From Aliivibrio finisterrensis (GTDB lineage Bacteria; Pseudomonadota; Gammaproteobacteria; Enterobacterales; Vibrionaceae), in assembly GCF_008933155.1 (NCBI RefSeq), contig NZ_WBVP01000014.1:1-64000 (forward strand): 64,000 bases of DNA, written 5' to 3'. The notes below the pieces were generated by a model. It was not told the DNA's origin and did no database searches. It saw nothing but the letters and a program-made list of their open reading frames with translations. The position numbers and the translations under genes were made by a program. Position 1 is the first letter of the stretch. Each line of letters opens with the position of its first letter. Positions 1-9,012 of this stretch are shown in pieces.

Positions 1-75
1 GGGCTCGCTGTAAGTGATAAACTCACAACAAACTCCCCTGAATCCTTTGAGCGAAGCGATCTGAACCCTGCTCTA

Positions 76-1050
76 TTACTTAATCGAATCAGCCAAGTGA
101 CTCACTGCTAACGCAAAATAATGCGAACGGTTCCAATCCATTAATACTTGATAGTTATTGTAAACAAGGTACGCACGGCCATCTTTGTCGTCGGGTTGCA
201 CTAACCATGCTTCGATATCTACATCAGGTAATGCTTTACCTGTCAAACGACGAACACCCAATTCTTGCCATTGAGCTAACGTCTTACTTTTTTCTTCCGA
301 CAACCCTTTTAAGCTTTCTGCATCTAATGATTCAGGTAACTGAACTTGACGACCCCACGTATAGGTATCATCCCAACCAACTTGTTTTAAATAATTTGCA
401 GCTGAAGCAAATACATCGGCTTCGGTAGTCCAAATATCTTTACGACCATCATCATTACCATCAACCGCATACGCTAAGAATGACGTTGGCATAAACTGAC
501 ACTGACCCATAGCACCAGCCCACGACCCTTTCATATTTTCTGGAGTAATGTGCCCTTGCTGTAAAATCGTTAAGGCAGCCATGGTTTGTTTTTTGAAGAA
601 TTCTTCACGACGGCCGTCATAAGCTAACGTCGTCAATGCTTCAATAACATTATAACCACCGGTAAGCTTACCAAAGTTACTTTCAACACCCCATAACGCA
701 ACAATAAAACGAGGTTGAACCGCATATTCATTACCAATTCGGGTCAATTCTTTATAGTGCTTTTGGTATAAATCATTTGCTTGTTTGATTTTCCATTTTG
801 GCACAGCTCGTGGAATATACTCATCTAGCGTTAATTTTTTTTCTGGTTGATTTCGATCTGATTTAACCGCTTTTTCTTTAAAGGCAATATCTTTAAATGC
901 ACGCTCAAGAATCGGTTCTGAAATGCCTATTTCTCTCGCTTCATTTTTTAATTCTACAATATAGTCCTGAAAGTCCCCCTCAGCTGTGCCCGCAGTTACT
1001 GATGTTGCCATTAATAAACTGACTATCCCTAGCAGTAATTTCTTTTTCAT
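76..1050 (-). CDS. Lytic murein transglycosylase, MltB-like (soluble periplasmic)
   Basis: Cleaves the MurNAc-GlcNAc bond of peptidoglycan with formation of 1,6-anhydro-muramic acid. The first 20 residues are a signal peptide (KKK, hydrophobic core, VTA-G cleavage). There is no lipobox cysteine, so this is a soluble periplasmic form, unlike lipoprotein MltB of E. coli. Residues 121-127 read GVESNFG, with Glu123 as the expected catalytic acid. The later motif GAMGQCQFMPTSF and the DGNDDGRKDIW loop are typical of the MltB/SLT_2 family. At 324 residues it is complete. It lies 3 bases after ycgL on the same strand and is probably cotranscribed with it. Which MltB paralogue it is cannot be settled from the sequence. 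Confidence 0.93.
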   Translation of the reverse strand: MKKKLLLGIVSLLMATSVTAGTAEGDFQDYIVELKNEAREIGISEPILERAFKDIAFKEKAVKSDRNQPEKKLTLDEYIPRAVPKWKIKQANDLYQKHYKELTRIGNEYAVQPRFIVALWGVESNFGKLTGGYNVIEALTTLAYDGRREEFFKKQTMAALTILQQGHITPENMKGSWAGAMGQCQFMPTSFLAYAVDGNDDGRKDIWTTEADVFASAANYLKQVGWDDTYTWGRQVQLPESLDAESLKGLSEEKSKTLAQWQELGVRRLTGKALPDVDIEAWLVQPDDKDGRAYLVYNNYQVLMDWNRSHYFALAVSHLADSIK

Positions 1051-1053
1051 GGG

Positions 1054-1335
1054 TTATTTCTCATTTCTTTGTGCTTTCTCTTGCTTGTATTTCTCAAGCA
1101 GATTCTCTGGAGGCGGTGGTAACTGTAAAAAGAAGCCTTCATTTTGAATTGATGATTTTACTTTTTCTACGTCAACTGAAGCTAATGTTCTGCCTGCCAA
1201 ATTTACGACCATTACCATGGTTGGTGTACCAAACATTGTCATTAATTCTTTCGGAACGGGAGTAAAGTCATCTTTTTTTGCTATATAAAGATAAGCACCT
1301 TGTTTCTTAGTACTTTTATAAACTGAACAGAACAT
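1054..1335 (-). CDS. ycgL: YcgL domain protein
   Basis: Small cytoplasmic protein of the YcgL family (about 93 residues), whose biochemical role is not established. The family start MFCSVYKS and the stretch [18 protein letters not shown] are recognisable. The open frame continues upstream to 1380, but the family begins at the ATG whose last base is 1335, so I use that start. It precedes the transglycosylase gene by 3 bases and is divergent from minC. YcgL and MinC are also neighbours in E. coli and other gamma-proteobacteria, which supports the assignment. Confidence 0.9.
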   Translation of the reverse strand: MFCSVYKSTKKQGAYLYIAKKDDFTPVPKELMTMFGTPTMVMVVNLAGRTLASVDVEKVKSSIQNEGFFLQLPPPPENLLEKYKQEKAQRNEK

Positions 1336-1518
1336 TTTATAACCTATTTTTGATAGAATTGATCTTACTCTCAACTTCACACATTCATTTAATGTCTATT
1401 TGATGAGAGCCTTACTAAAAAGTACACTTAAGACAATAAGATAACTTGCTGTACGCTTAAACTGACTATAACATGGTATCAGATTTGTGGTATTAAATTT
1501 ATCAAGATACAGAATAGT

Positions 1519-2184
1519 ATGACAAAAACAGCCGATTTAAAGGGCAGTAATTTCACCCTTTCAGTATTACATTTACCTAATGATGACGTTGCTTTGGCAT
1601 TAAGTATGCTTGAGCAGAAAGTAGCTCAAGCACCCTCTTTTTTTGCTTCAGCGCCTGTCGTGGTCAATATTGAAAATGTATCGAATGAAATTAACTTTGT
1701 TGAGCTAAAATCTGGTGTCGAACGCACTGGGATGATCCCTGTTGGGATCACAGGCTGTAAAGATAAAGAAAAGCAGGCTCAGGCAACAGCAGCAGGATTT
1801 GCTGTTATGACTTCATTTACACCTCAACAAGTAACACAAAAAGCCAGTATGCAGCCAACGAAAGTGGTAAAAACGCCTATTCGTTCAGGCCAGCAAGTGT
1901 ATGCAAAAGATGCAGACCTTGTCATTTTAAATCACGTAAGCCCAGGCGCAGAAGTGATTGCGGATGGCAGTATACATATTCACGGCACATTACGTGGCAG
2001 AGCAATTGCTGGCGCGAGTGGTCAAACAGAAGCAAAAGTCTTCTGTAAAAACTTACAAGCTGAACTGATTTCCATTGCGGGTAATTATTGGTTAAGCGAC
2101 CAAATTGACAAAGAGTATTGGCATCAAAATGTCATGATCACTATGGTTGAAGACCGTATTCAGATCGATACCCTAACGTTATAG
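1519..2184 (+). CDS. minC: Septum site-determining protein MinC
   Basis: Inhibitor of FtsZ polymerisation that keeps the division septum away from the poles. The N-terminal domain (about residues 1-100, beginning [12 protein letters not shown]) inhibits FtsZ. The C-terminal beta-helical domain (about 120-221) holds the conserved [20 protein letters not shown], used for dimerisation and MinD binding. It is 221 residues, normal for the family, and first gene of minCDE, 24 bases before minD. A possible promoter lies at about 1446-1472 (TTGCTG and TATAAC, with a short spacer of 15). Confidence 0.97.
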   Translation: MTKTADLKGSNFTLSVLHLPNDDVALALSMLEQKVAQAPSFFASAPVVVNIENVSNEINFVELKSGVERTGMIPVGITGCKDKEKQAQATAAGFAVMTSFTPQQVTQKASMQPTKVVKTPIRSGQQVYAKDADLVILNHVSPGAEVIADGSIHIHGTLRGRAIAGASGQTEAKVFCKNLQAELISIAGNYWLSDQIDKEYWHQNVMITMVEDRIQIDTLTL

Positions 2185-2208
2185 CACAACTGAAAAGGAA
2201 TAATAAAA

Positions 2209-3021
2209 ATGGCACGTATTGTCGTTGTGACTTCAGGCAAAGGCGGTGTAGGTAAAACTACTTCTAGCTCTGCTATTGCATCCGGACTTGCTTTAGCTGG
2301 CAAAAAAACCGCGGTAATCGATTTTGATATTGGTTTGCGTAACCTTGACTTAATCATGGGCTGCGAACGTCGCGTTGTTTACGATTTTGTAAACGTAATC
2401 AATGGCGAAGCAACTCTGAACCAAGCATTAATTAAAGATAAGCGTGTGGGTAATTTATTTATCCTACCCGCTTCTCAAACTCGTGATAAAGACGCACTAA
2501 CAAAAGAAGGCGTTCGTCGAGTTCTTGATGAACTTATCGAAATGAATTTTGATTTCATTATTTGTGATTCTCCAGCGGGTATCGAAGCAGGTGCTTTAAT
2601 GGCACTTTACTTTGCAGATGAAGCGATCATCACAACTAACCCTGAAGTTTCTTCTGTTCGAGATTCAGACCGTATTCTTGGGATTTTAGATTCTAAGTCT
2701 CGCCGTTCAGAAGAATCATTAGAACCAGTTAAGCAACATTTGCTACTTACTCGTTATTGCCCTGCTCGCGTAAATCAAGGTGAAATGCTGAGTGTAGGTG
2801 ATGTTGAAGAAATCCTGAATATCCCACTATTAGGGGTAATTCCTGAGAGTCAATCAGTACTAAACGCATCGAATAAGGGTGTGCCTGTAATTTTTGATGA
2901 GGAGTCTAATGCTGGCGCGGCATACCAAGATGCTGTTGACCGTCTATTAGGCAAAGAAGTTTCATTCCGTTTCTTAGAAGAAGAGAAAAAAGGCATCTTT
3001 AAACGACTATTTGGAGGTTAA
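2209..3021 (+). CDS. minD: Septum site-determining ATPase MinD
   Basis: Membrane-associated ATPase that recruits MinC and is displaced by MinE, giving pole-to-pole oscillation. The deviant Walker A motif GKGGVGKTT spans residues 10-18, with signature lysines 11 and 16. [14 protein letters not shown] follows. The C-terminus ([16 protein letters not shown]) is the amphipathic membrane-targeting helix. The protein is 270 residues, full length. The start has a good ribosome site (AAAAGGAAT). It lies between minC and minE, with 2 bases before minE. Confidence 0.98.
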   Translation: MARIVVVTSGKGGVGKTTSSSAIASGLALAGKKTAVIDFDIGLRNLDLIMGCERRVVYDFVNVINGEATLNQALIKDKRVGNLFILPASQTRDKDALTKEGVRRVLDELIEMNFDFIICDSPAGIEAGALMALYFADEAIITTNPEVSSVRDSDRILGILDSKSRRSEESLEPVKQHLLLTRYCPARVNQGEMLSVGDVEEILNIPLLGVIPESQSVLNASNKGVPVIFDEESNAGAAYQDAVDRLLGKEVSFRFLEEEKKGIFKRLFGG

Positions 3022-3023
3022 GC

Positions 3024-3284
3024 ATGGCATTGCTTGAGTTTTTTAGACCACAGAAAAAAGCCACTGCTAACATAGCTAAGGAAAGGCTACAGATCATCGT
3101 TGCAGAACGTCGTAATGGCGGACCTGCTCCATCCTATTTACCACAACTTAAAGAAGATATTCTTAAAGTGATCAGTAAATATGTTGAAGTAAACCCTGAT
3201 ATGGTAACGGTTTCTCTTGAACAAAAAGAGGAAGATTTATCAGTATTAGAGTTAAACGTTACTCTTCCTGAAGATGATCATTAA
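3024..3284 (+). CDS. minE: Cell division topological specificity factor MinE
   Basis: Stimulates MinD ATPase and confines MinC/MinD activity to the poles. The N-terminus [23 protein letters not shown] is split here as membrane-binding residues 1-12 and the MinD-interacting segment at about 13-30. The rest is the topological specificity domain. It is 86 residues, the usual length. The ribosome site GGAGG overlaps the end of minD, indicating translational coupling. It is the last gene of minCDE and is followed by a strong bidirectional terminator. Confidence 0.97.
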   Translation: MALLEFFRPQKKATANIAKERLQIIVAERRNGGPAPSYLPQLKEDILKVISKYVEVNPDMVTVSLEQKEEDLSVLELNVTLPEDDH

Positions 3285-3308
3285 CGTCTAAAAAAATTCG
3301 ATATTGAT

Positions 3309-3340
3309 AAAAAAGGTGACTATTAATAGTCACCTTTTTT
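3309..3340. terminator. Bidirectional terminator between minE and rnd
   Basis: A perfect 32-base palindrome centred between 3324 and 3325. The arms are AAAAAAGGTGACTATT and its complement, so a T run follows the GC-containing stem on either strand. It can end minCDE on the plus strand and rnd on the minus strand. Confidence 0.93.
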
Positions 3341-3369
3341 CTTAAGTGGAATTGGTATTAATATTACTG

Positions 3370-4491
3370 TTACTTTTCAAGTACCGCCATGAAGCCCGTC
3401 TCAAGTAAGTCACCTCGCCAACCATTCAATGCGTCAGGTTTTAGTTCTGGCGCGCTGTTCTTTTTCCACTTCCAAGATAATAACTGATTTAACTGCTTTT
3501 TAGAGGCTAAGAACTCCGGCATCAATCCTGATTTATCTGATGCTAGCTTCACTTCATCTTTCAATAATTTGAAGATCTGCTTATAACCAGGGTAGTCCAT
3601 TAAACGAGTGATCTCTTTTGGGTATTCAGCAGGGTTTAAATCATCTACTAGATAAGAGAAACGCAATAATTTTCCACCATGACGCTGCACCTCTCTTGGA
3701 TCAAAACCTTCTTTTAACATTTGCTCTTTACTGCGAATGTTAAAACGTGCCAATTTCCATAAACTCAATTCATGAGCAACAAAGTTAACCGCAAGATCAC
3801 GCTTTCTTGCTTCTTCTAAACGCCATTTAGCTGCCATTTTTAGTACCGCTAATTGCTTAGGATTTAACTGCCACGCATTTTTAATATCTAAATACGCTTT
3901 TTCTGCATCTGGCTGCTTTTCACGTTTTTTTACCGCTAATTCAGATTCTTCATAGGCTGCTGCTTCCCACGGTGTTTCTGCTAATTCTGCTTTTAGCTTT
4001 TCAAACATAGGCAGTAAGTAATGCACATCTGCTGCGGCATAGTTAAGCTGTTTTTCAGACAATGGACGCGCCATCCAATCTGTTCGAGCCTCACCTTTAT
4101 CTAGATCTACACCTAAATAATCAGAAACCAATTTCGCAAAGCCCGTGGATAAACCATAACCCAAGAATGCAGCCATGATCTGTGTATCGATCATAGGCGT
4201 TGGCATGCAACCCGCGTAATGTTGGAATACTTCTAAATCTTCACCACACGCATGAAGCACTTTAGTTACCGATTCATTTTTTAATAAATCCCAAAGTGGG
4301 GTTAAATCATCAATTTCAACGGGGTCAACAAGCGCTAATGTCTCGCCATCAAACATTTGAATTAAACCTAAGCGAGCATATAGCGTTCGTGTTCTTACAA
4401 ACTCAGTATCTAACATTAAAAATGGTTTACTACTTGCTTGCTGACAGATCTCAGCCAAACGCTGACTCTGAGTGACGATTTCAAATTTCAC
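3370..4491 (-). CDS. rnd: Ribonuclease D
   Basis: 3'-5' exoribonuclease of the DEDD family that trims tRNA precursors and other stable RNAs. Exo motif I has Asp28 and Glu30 (MLDTE). Motif II is HACGEDLEVF with Asp85. Motif III is YAAADVHYL with Tyr151 and Asp155. HRDC-type helical regions follow from about residue 210. The start is a GTG preceded by AAGGAAG. At 373 residues it matches the family. The order fadD then rnd on one strand is the same as in E. coli. Confidence 0.96.
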   Translation of the reverse strand: MKFEIVTQSQRLAEICQQASSKPFLMLDTEFVRTRTLYARLGLIQMFDGETLALVDPVEIDDLTPLWDLLKNESVTKVLHACGEDLEVFQHYAGCMPTPMIDTQIMAAFLGYGLSTGFAKLVSDYLGVDLDKGEARTDWMARPLSEKQLNYAAADVHYLLPMFEKLKAELAETPWEAAAYEESELAVKKREKQPDAEKAYLDIKNAWQLNPKQLAVLKMAAKWRLEEARKRDLAVNFVAHELSLWKLARFNIRSKEQMLKEGFDPREVQRHGGKLLRFSYLVDDLNPAEYPKEITRLMDYPGYKQIFKLLKDEVKLASDKSGLMPEFLASKKQLNQLLSWKWKKNSAPELKPDALNGWRGDLLETGFMAVLEK

Positions 4492-4581
4492 TATTCTTCC
4501 TTAAAAGATCGATAAGGCAAGATAGCTTAACCTCAATAAAAACTAAGCTATCTTGTCTCTAAAATTTCATAACAAATAGAA

Positions 4582-4609
4582 ATAATGCCAGCGAGTAAGC
4601 TGGCATTAT
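4582..4609. terminator. Hairpin between fadD and rnd
   Basis: Perfect 11-base inverted repeat ATAATGCCAGC (4582-4592) and GCTGGCATTAT (4599-4609) with a 6-base loop. It sits 24 bases after the fadD stop. The T run is better on the plus strand than on the minus strand, so it may act as a partial terminator or 3'-end stabiliser for fadD with some read-through into rnd. Confidence 0.7.
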
Positions 4610-4632
4610 CGTGTTTTTACATTGTAACCAAA

Positions 4633-6315
4633 TTATGCGTTTTCTTCTGCTTTATATTCATCACGCAGTTCACGACGCAGAATTTTACCTACGTTTGTTT
4701 TTGGAAGATCGTCTCTAAACTCAACAATACGTGGGATTTTATAACCTGTAAGATGCTTACGACAATGAGCAATTAGTTCATCTTTCGTTAGGCTTGGATC
4801 ACGTTTAACAACACAAATTCGAACCACTTCACCTGATGTAGGGTGTGGTTTACCTACAGCTGCGACTTCTAGTACTTTGCCATGAAGCGCAACAACATCT
4901 TCAATTTCATTTGGGTATACGTTAAAACCTGATACTAAAATCATGTCTTTTTTACGGTCAACGATATGCAGGAAGCCTTCATCATCAAATTTAACGATAT
5001 CACCAGTGCTTACCCAACCATCTTCGGTGATCATATCTTTAGTTGCTTCAACACGGTTCCAATAACCTTTCATCACTTGAGGGCCACGAACTTGAAGCTC
5101 GCCGATTTGATCGTTAGCAACAACATTGCCTTCTTCATCAACCATTCGAACTTCAGTTGACGGCACAGGTAAGCCAATCGAGCCATTGTATGACGTTAGG
5201 TTATGCGGATAAGCTGCAACCAATGGAGAACACTCAGTTAAGCCGTAGCCTTCTAGTAGGTAACAACCTGTATGTTGCTGCCATTTTTCAGCAACGGCAC
5301 GTTGCACAGCCATACCTCCACCTACAGATAGGCGAAGGTTACTGAAATCTAACTCATGGAAATCTTCGTTGTTCACTAGAGCATTAAACAGCGTATTTAC
5401 ACCAGTAATTGCAGTAAATGGGTATTTTTGTAGTTCTTTAATAAAACCTGGGATATCACGAGGATTAGTGATAAGCAGGTTACGACCACCCATTTCAATA
5501 AACAGTAAACAGTTAACCGTTAACGCAAATACATGGTAAAGAGGTAGCGCAGTAACAATAAGCTCACGCCCTTCAGTCAACACTGGGCCATAAGCGCCTT
5601 TTGCTTGCATTACGTTTGCAATCATATTGCGATGAGTCAGCATTGCGCCTTTTGCTACACCTGTAGTACCACCCGTGTATTGCAGGAAGGCTAAGTCTTC
5701 ACTATCAATGAATGGCTTGATGTACTGCATTCTACGGCCTTTACGTAATGCATTACGCATAGAGGTAGCATGAGGAAGATCGTACTTTGGTACCATTTTC
5801 TTCACGTACTTAACCACGAAGTTTACAATCGTACCTTTGGCACGCGGCAGTTGCTCACCTAAGTTCGTTAAAATAACGTGTTTTACTGGTGTGTTCTCAA
5901 CAACTTCTTCTAGCGTACTCGCAAAGTTTGAAACAATAACGATTGCAGCCGCACCTGCATCATTCAACTGATGCTCTAACTCACGTGGCGTATATAGTGG
6001 ATTCACATTTACCGCTACCATACCCGCACGTAACACACCAAATAATGCAATTGGGTATTGCAGTAAGTTTGGCATCATTAACGCAACACGATCACCTTTT
6101 TTAAGCTTCAGTTCATTTTGTAAATAAGCAGCAAAAGCACGACTGCGCTCTTCCAACTTACGAAATGTCATTACTGAACCCATATTGATAAATGCAGGTT
6201 GATCGGCGTATTTATGAACCGATTTTTCAAACATATCAACCAATGAGCTATATTGGTCAGGGTTAATTTCTGCTGGTACGTCTTCTGGGTAACGTGAAAG
6301 CCAAACTTTATCCAC
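4633..6315 (-). CDS. fadD: Long-chain fatty acid-CoA ligase FadD
   Basis: Inner-membrane-associated acyl-CoA synthetase that activates exogenous long-chain fatty acids with ATP and CoA for beta-oxidation and lipid synthesis. The AMP-binding P-loop [13 protein letters not shown] is at residues 211-223. The C-terminal signature [26 protein letters not shown] is present. It is 560 residues, like E. coli FadD, whose start MKKVWLNRYP is comparable to [10 protein letters not shown] here. The start is GTG with an AGGAG ribosome site. A CRP-like operator lies at 6369-6384, about 55 bases upstream. Confidence 0.97.
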   Translation of the reverse strand: MDKVWLSRYPEDVPAEINPDQYSSLVDMFEKSVHKYADQPAFINMGSVMTFRKLEERSRAFAAYLQNELKLKKGDRVALMMPNLLQYPIALFGVLRAGMVAVNVNPLYTPRELEHQLNDAGAAAIVIVSNFASTLEEVVENTPVKHVILTNLGEQLPRAKGTIVNFVVKYVKKMVPKYDLPHATSMRNALRKGRRMQYIKPFIDSEDLAFLQYTGGTTGVAKGAMLTHRNMIANVMQAKGAYGPVLTEGRELIVTALPLYHVFALTVNCLLFIEMGGRNLLITNPRDIPGFIKELQKYPFTAITGVNTLFNALVNNEDFHELDFSNLRLSVGGGMAVQRAVAEKWQQHTGCYLLEGYGLTECSPLVAAYPHNLTSYNGSIGLPVPSTEVRMVDEEGNVVANDQIGELQVRGPQVMKGYWNRVEATKDMITEDGWVSTGDIVKFDDEGFLHIVDRKKDMILVSGFNVYPNEIEDVVALHGKVLEVAAVGKPHPTSGEVVRICVVKRDPSLTKDELIAHCRKHLTGYKIPRIVEFRDDLPKTNVGKILRRELRDEYKAEENA

Positions 6316-6368
6316 GCTTTTCTCCTATTTTATATACGATTTATTGCGTATTTCACAATAATTCAAAC

Positions 6369-6384
6369 AGTGATCACTATCACT
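6369..6384. promoter_or_regulatory. Probable CRP site upstream of fadD
   Basis: AGTGA-TCACTA-TCACT fits the CRP pattern TGTGA-N6-TCACA closely. It shares the 14-mer GTGATCACTATCAC with the site upstream of nagE at 45791. Carbon-source control of fadD by cAMP-CRP is known in enterobacteria; here it is inferred. Confidence 0.7.
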
Positions 6385-6497
6385 TTTTATGTGTAGACTA
6401 TTTACTCCACAATTATAGTCAACTTATTTTATTATCAATTGTATATTCGATGAATATTTGACCATGAACGGAGCGTTTTTTTAAATATGTGAAGCAG

Positions 6498-7367
6498 TTA
6501 TGTATTTATTTTGTTAACTAACGCGCTAATGTAACTACTTACCTGAATAGGGTTTTCTAAATGGCAATGGTGACCACCTTCAATTTGATACCAATCAAAG
6601 TGTGAAATATAATCATATCGATGGGTTTTCTCTTTCAAATGCCCATAACCTTCGGTGCCAATAATCGCAATGACAGGGCACTCTATTTTTGAAAGTAATG
6701 CCAAAGCGTGAACTTCACTCATACGATACAGAGCATCGCATTTTACTTTTGCATCGGTTGTCCATTGAAGCGAGCTTGAATTGATACTCAATGATCGCAT
6801 TACCATTGGTTCAACTAACCGTTCTGCAAGTTGATTCACGCTAGCTCTTAATTCAATGGCTGTTTGAGTATTTTTTAAGGTTCTCTGAGGCTTATTTCGA
6901 TATCGCTGACGGCTTAAAATACCTTGTCGGATCCTATCTGAAATGGCCTCTTCTTCCTCACTTAAAGGGCCAAGTGCCTCTATCATCACCAATGCTGCTA
7001 CTTTTTCAGGAAACACGGCACTATAAGCACTGGCGACTAAAGCACCTAAGGAATGACCAATAATAACTATAGGCTCTAATTTTAAGTGAAAGACTATTTG
7101 GTGAAGATCATCGATATAATCAAAGAAGTGATAAAAATTATCCCCTCCTTTATGGCTTGAGCGTCCATGACCAAACCAATCAATAGCAATTAAATGATGA
7201 TGTGGGTTTTCTTGTGCGTAAGTTTCCATCGTCGTTTTAAACGTCGCTGCATTATCTTGCCAGCCATGCAAAAACAGCAATGTTTGGTGCGTATTTTTGG
7301 GTTTTATTTCCATCATTGCAATGGTGCCATGATGAAGTTCAATACTTGATTCTTGAAATGGGCTCAT
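6498..7367 (-). CDS. Alpha/beta hydrolase, serine hydrolase type
   Basis: Putative esterase or peptidase-like hydrolase of unknown substrate. The oxyanion loop LFLHGWQDNAATF is at residues 31-43. The nucleophile elbow is GHSLG with Ser106. The likely catalytic histidine is in the C-terminal EGGHHCHLENP motif. It is 289 residues with no signal peptide, so probably cytoplasmic. It sits 5 bases after the lipoprotein gene and probably belongs to the tsaB-side transcript. The family fold is clear, the function is not. Confidence 0.85.
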   Translation of the reverse strand: MSPFQESSIELHHGTIAMMEIKPKNTHQTLLFLHGWQDNAATFKTTMETYAQENPHHHLIAIDWFGHGRSSHKGGDNFYHFFDYIDDLHQIVFHLKLEPIVIIGHSLGALVASAYSAVFPEKVAALVMIEALGPLSEEEEAISDRIRQGILSRQRYRNKPQRTLKNTQTAIELRASVNQLAERLVEPMVMRSLSINSSSLQWTTDAKVKCDALYRMSEVHALALLSKIECPVIAIIGTEGYGHLKEKTHRYDYISHFDWYQIEGGHHCHLENPIQVSSYISALVNKINT

Positions 7368-7372
7368 GCTGA

Positions 7373-7924
7373 TTATTGTACTTCTTGTACCACTTTTCCA
7401 CGACGGCTTTCAAGGCGGCTACGCTGATGTAAACATCGACTACCAGTACATGGCATATAATTCATATTGAAATCGTTAGTCACAACGTACTCTTGAACTT
7501 GCCATAAATGGATGCCAACGCCGGTAATGATGGGGAAAGAGTAAAGATAATCACCCACAGTGGCTTTTTCAATTCCATTTGATTGCCCTAAGACAGTAAT
7601 TAATCGTCCTTTGGCATAAGTAACCGGATCGATAAACCCATCAAAATAAACCACGAATCGACCGTTTGGTTCTTGAGCAATGTCTGGCTTCCCAGAAGAA
7701 GAAATAGGTAGGTTAACCACTTCAATTCGAGTGGTTGTTGTTAAATTATCAATTCGAGCAATCACACCACCTAAGCGCACGTCACTCTCTCGATTACTTT
7801 CTGCTACTGTAGAAAAAGCACTGTACTCAGTGATAACGACAGCTTGAGAAGAAGTCAATTCTTGAGGCAATGAACTACAACCAGCAAGTAATAACACTAA
7901 AAAAAAGCACACTGTCTGTTTCAT
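7373..7924 (-). CDS. yeaY: Slp/YeaY family outer-membrane lipoprotein
   Basis: Predicted lipoprotein of the Slp family. The signal peptide ends in the lipobox LLAGC with Cys16, followed by SS rather than Asp, which favours the outer membrane. The body contains VRLGGVIARIDN, typical of Slp proteins. It is 183 residues. E. coli has yeaY between tsaB and fadD, and here too it lies between these genes, so I take it as the YeaY counterpart. Slp proteins are linked to stationary-phase or acid stress, but the molecular role is unclear. Confidence 0.87.
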   Translation of the reverse strand: MKQTVCFFLVLLLAGCSSLPQELTSSQAVVITEYSAFSTVAESNRESDVRLGGVIARIDNLTTTTRIEVVNLPISSSGKPDIAQEPNGRFVVYFDGFIDPVTYAKGRLITVLGQSNGIEKATVGDYLYSFPIITGVGIHLWQVQEYVVTNDFNMNYMPCTGSRCLHQRSRLESRRGKVVQEVQ

Positions 7925-7944
7925 ATTAATCCTTACATATCGGG

Positions 7945-8244
7945 TTAGATATAGAGATCGACACCGACGAGTTGAGCAAGTTCCTCTCTACGCTTTTGTA
8001 ACATGATGTCCATATACTCTTCCATTGCTTTACGGTTTCCCCCTTCAGGCAAATCGTATTGAATGCGAGAGTTTGCGTATTCTGATTCATTCAGTTGTTT
8101 TACTTGTGCTGTTACCGCTGTCGCCACTTTTGATGGTTGTGCAACTAAAGATTTACTTCCCGTCGTTTTCTTGACTTGGTTCTTTTTTCCAACCGCTTGC
8201 TGTTTTTGTATCAGCGCGGGCGGTAAGCCTTGAATCGATACCAT
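7945..8244 (-). CDS. Small hypothetical protein, Lys/Gln-rich N-terminus
   Basis: I do not recognise a characterised family. The 99-residue product has a basic, low-complexity N-terminal half (repeated K, Q, T, V) and a C-terminal half with an acidic-amphipathic helix (MEEYMDIMLQKRREELAQL). There is no signal peptide or membrane segment. The start codon is well placed before GVDLYI-ending ORF with no competing frame, and the gene lies 20 bases upstream of the lipoprotein gene and about 60 after tsaB on the same strand, so it looks like a real operon member. It may be specific to vibrios. Confidence 0.65.
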   Translation of the reverse strand: MVSIQGLPPALIQKQQAVGKKNQVKKTTGSKSLVAQPSKVATAVTAQVKQLNESEYANSRIQYDLPEGGNRKAMEEYMDIMLQKRREELAQLVGVDLYI

Positions 8245-8303
8245 AATGACCTTTTAAATAAACAACTAAGCGAGGTATAAACTCCTCGCTTTAATTATAA
8301 AAA

Positions 8304-9005
8304 CTATTCTCGACCCGGTAATTTCTTCCATGTCACCGTATCACGAACATAAACAGGAGCAGACTCTTCTGCTGGTAACGCCAATCCTTGTTCAAATTTT
8401 TGCTGTGCTAAAAACGCCATGTCTTCAGCATCAGGGTACAATACCTCAGAAGCTTTACGCTCTAATGGTAACTCTGCTAACGCTTCTGCATATGCATCCC
8501 ATCCAGTGCCTACTGTTAACCACTCACCAGACTGCTCTGGCAAATAAGTTAATAACGCTTCTGGCTTAAAGACGGTTTCTGCCACATTATAAGTCCATGT
8601 TGCATCGTCATTACGTTGATACATACCAAAGTACACTTCACCCATACGAGCGTCGATAGCTGCTGCGACTTGCGTTGCACCATGTTCTCTATAACCAGCT
8701 TGAGCCATCGCTTCTAACGTTGAAATACCTATCATAGGTAAATCGGCACCAAACGCCAAACCTTGAGCAATGCCAATACCAATACGAACACCAGTAAAAC
8801 TACCAGGGCCTTGACCAAAAGCTAATGCGTCTAAGTCTTGTAAGCGCACACCCGCTTCTTTTAATACTTCATCAACAAATGGCAATACTTTAATCGTGTG
8901 TTCACGCGGTGCCACTGCACGTCGAGAATAGACTTTCCCATCAACAATTAGTGCGACAGAACAGTTTTCAGTGGCGGTATCTACCGCTAAAATTTTTGCG
9001 CTCAT
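8304..9005 (-). CDS. tsaB: tRNA threonylcarbamoyladenosine biosynthesis protein TsaB
   Basis: Partner of TsaD and TsaE in forming N6-threonylcarbamoyladenosine at position 37 of ANN-decoding tRNAs. It has the ASKHA-like fold start [15 protein letters not shown] and the conserved [15 protein letters not shown] segment (about residues 64-78). It is 233 residues, the usual length. It is an inactive paralogue of TsaD that acts as a scaffold. It follows yoaA by 7 bases, as in E. coli where yoaA, tsaB, yeaY and fadD cluster. Confidence 0.96.
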   Translation of the reverse strand: MSAKILAVDTATENCSVALIVDGKVYSRRAVAPREHTIKVLPFVDEVLKEAGVRLQDLDALAFGQGPGSFTGVRIGIGIAQGLAFGADLPMIGISTLEAMAQAGYREHGATQVAAAIDARMGEVYFGMYQRNDDATWTYNVAETVFKPEALLTYLPEQSGEWLTVGTGWDAYAEALAELPLERKASEVLYPDAEDMAFLAQQKFEQGLALPAEESAPVYVRDTVTWKKLPGRE

Positions 9006-9012
9006 TAATGCC

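Noticed and set aside
1336-1380. Longer start of ycgL
   Set aside because: The family begins at MFCSVYKS, and the upstream 15 codons lack similarity.
2160-2357. Minus-strand frame over the minD start
   Set aside because: It is a shadow of minD in another frame.
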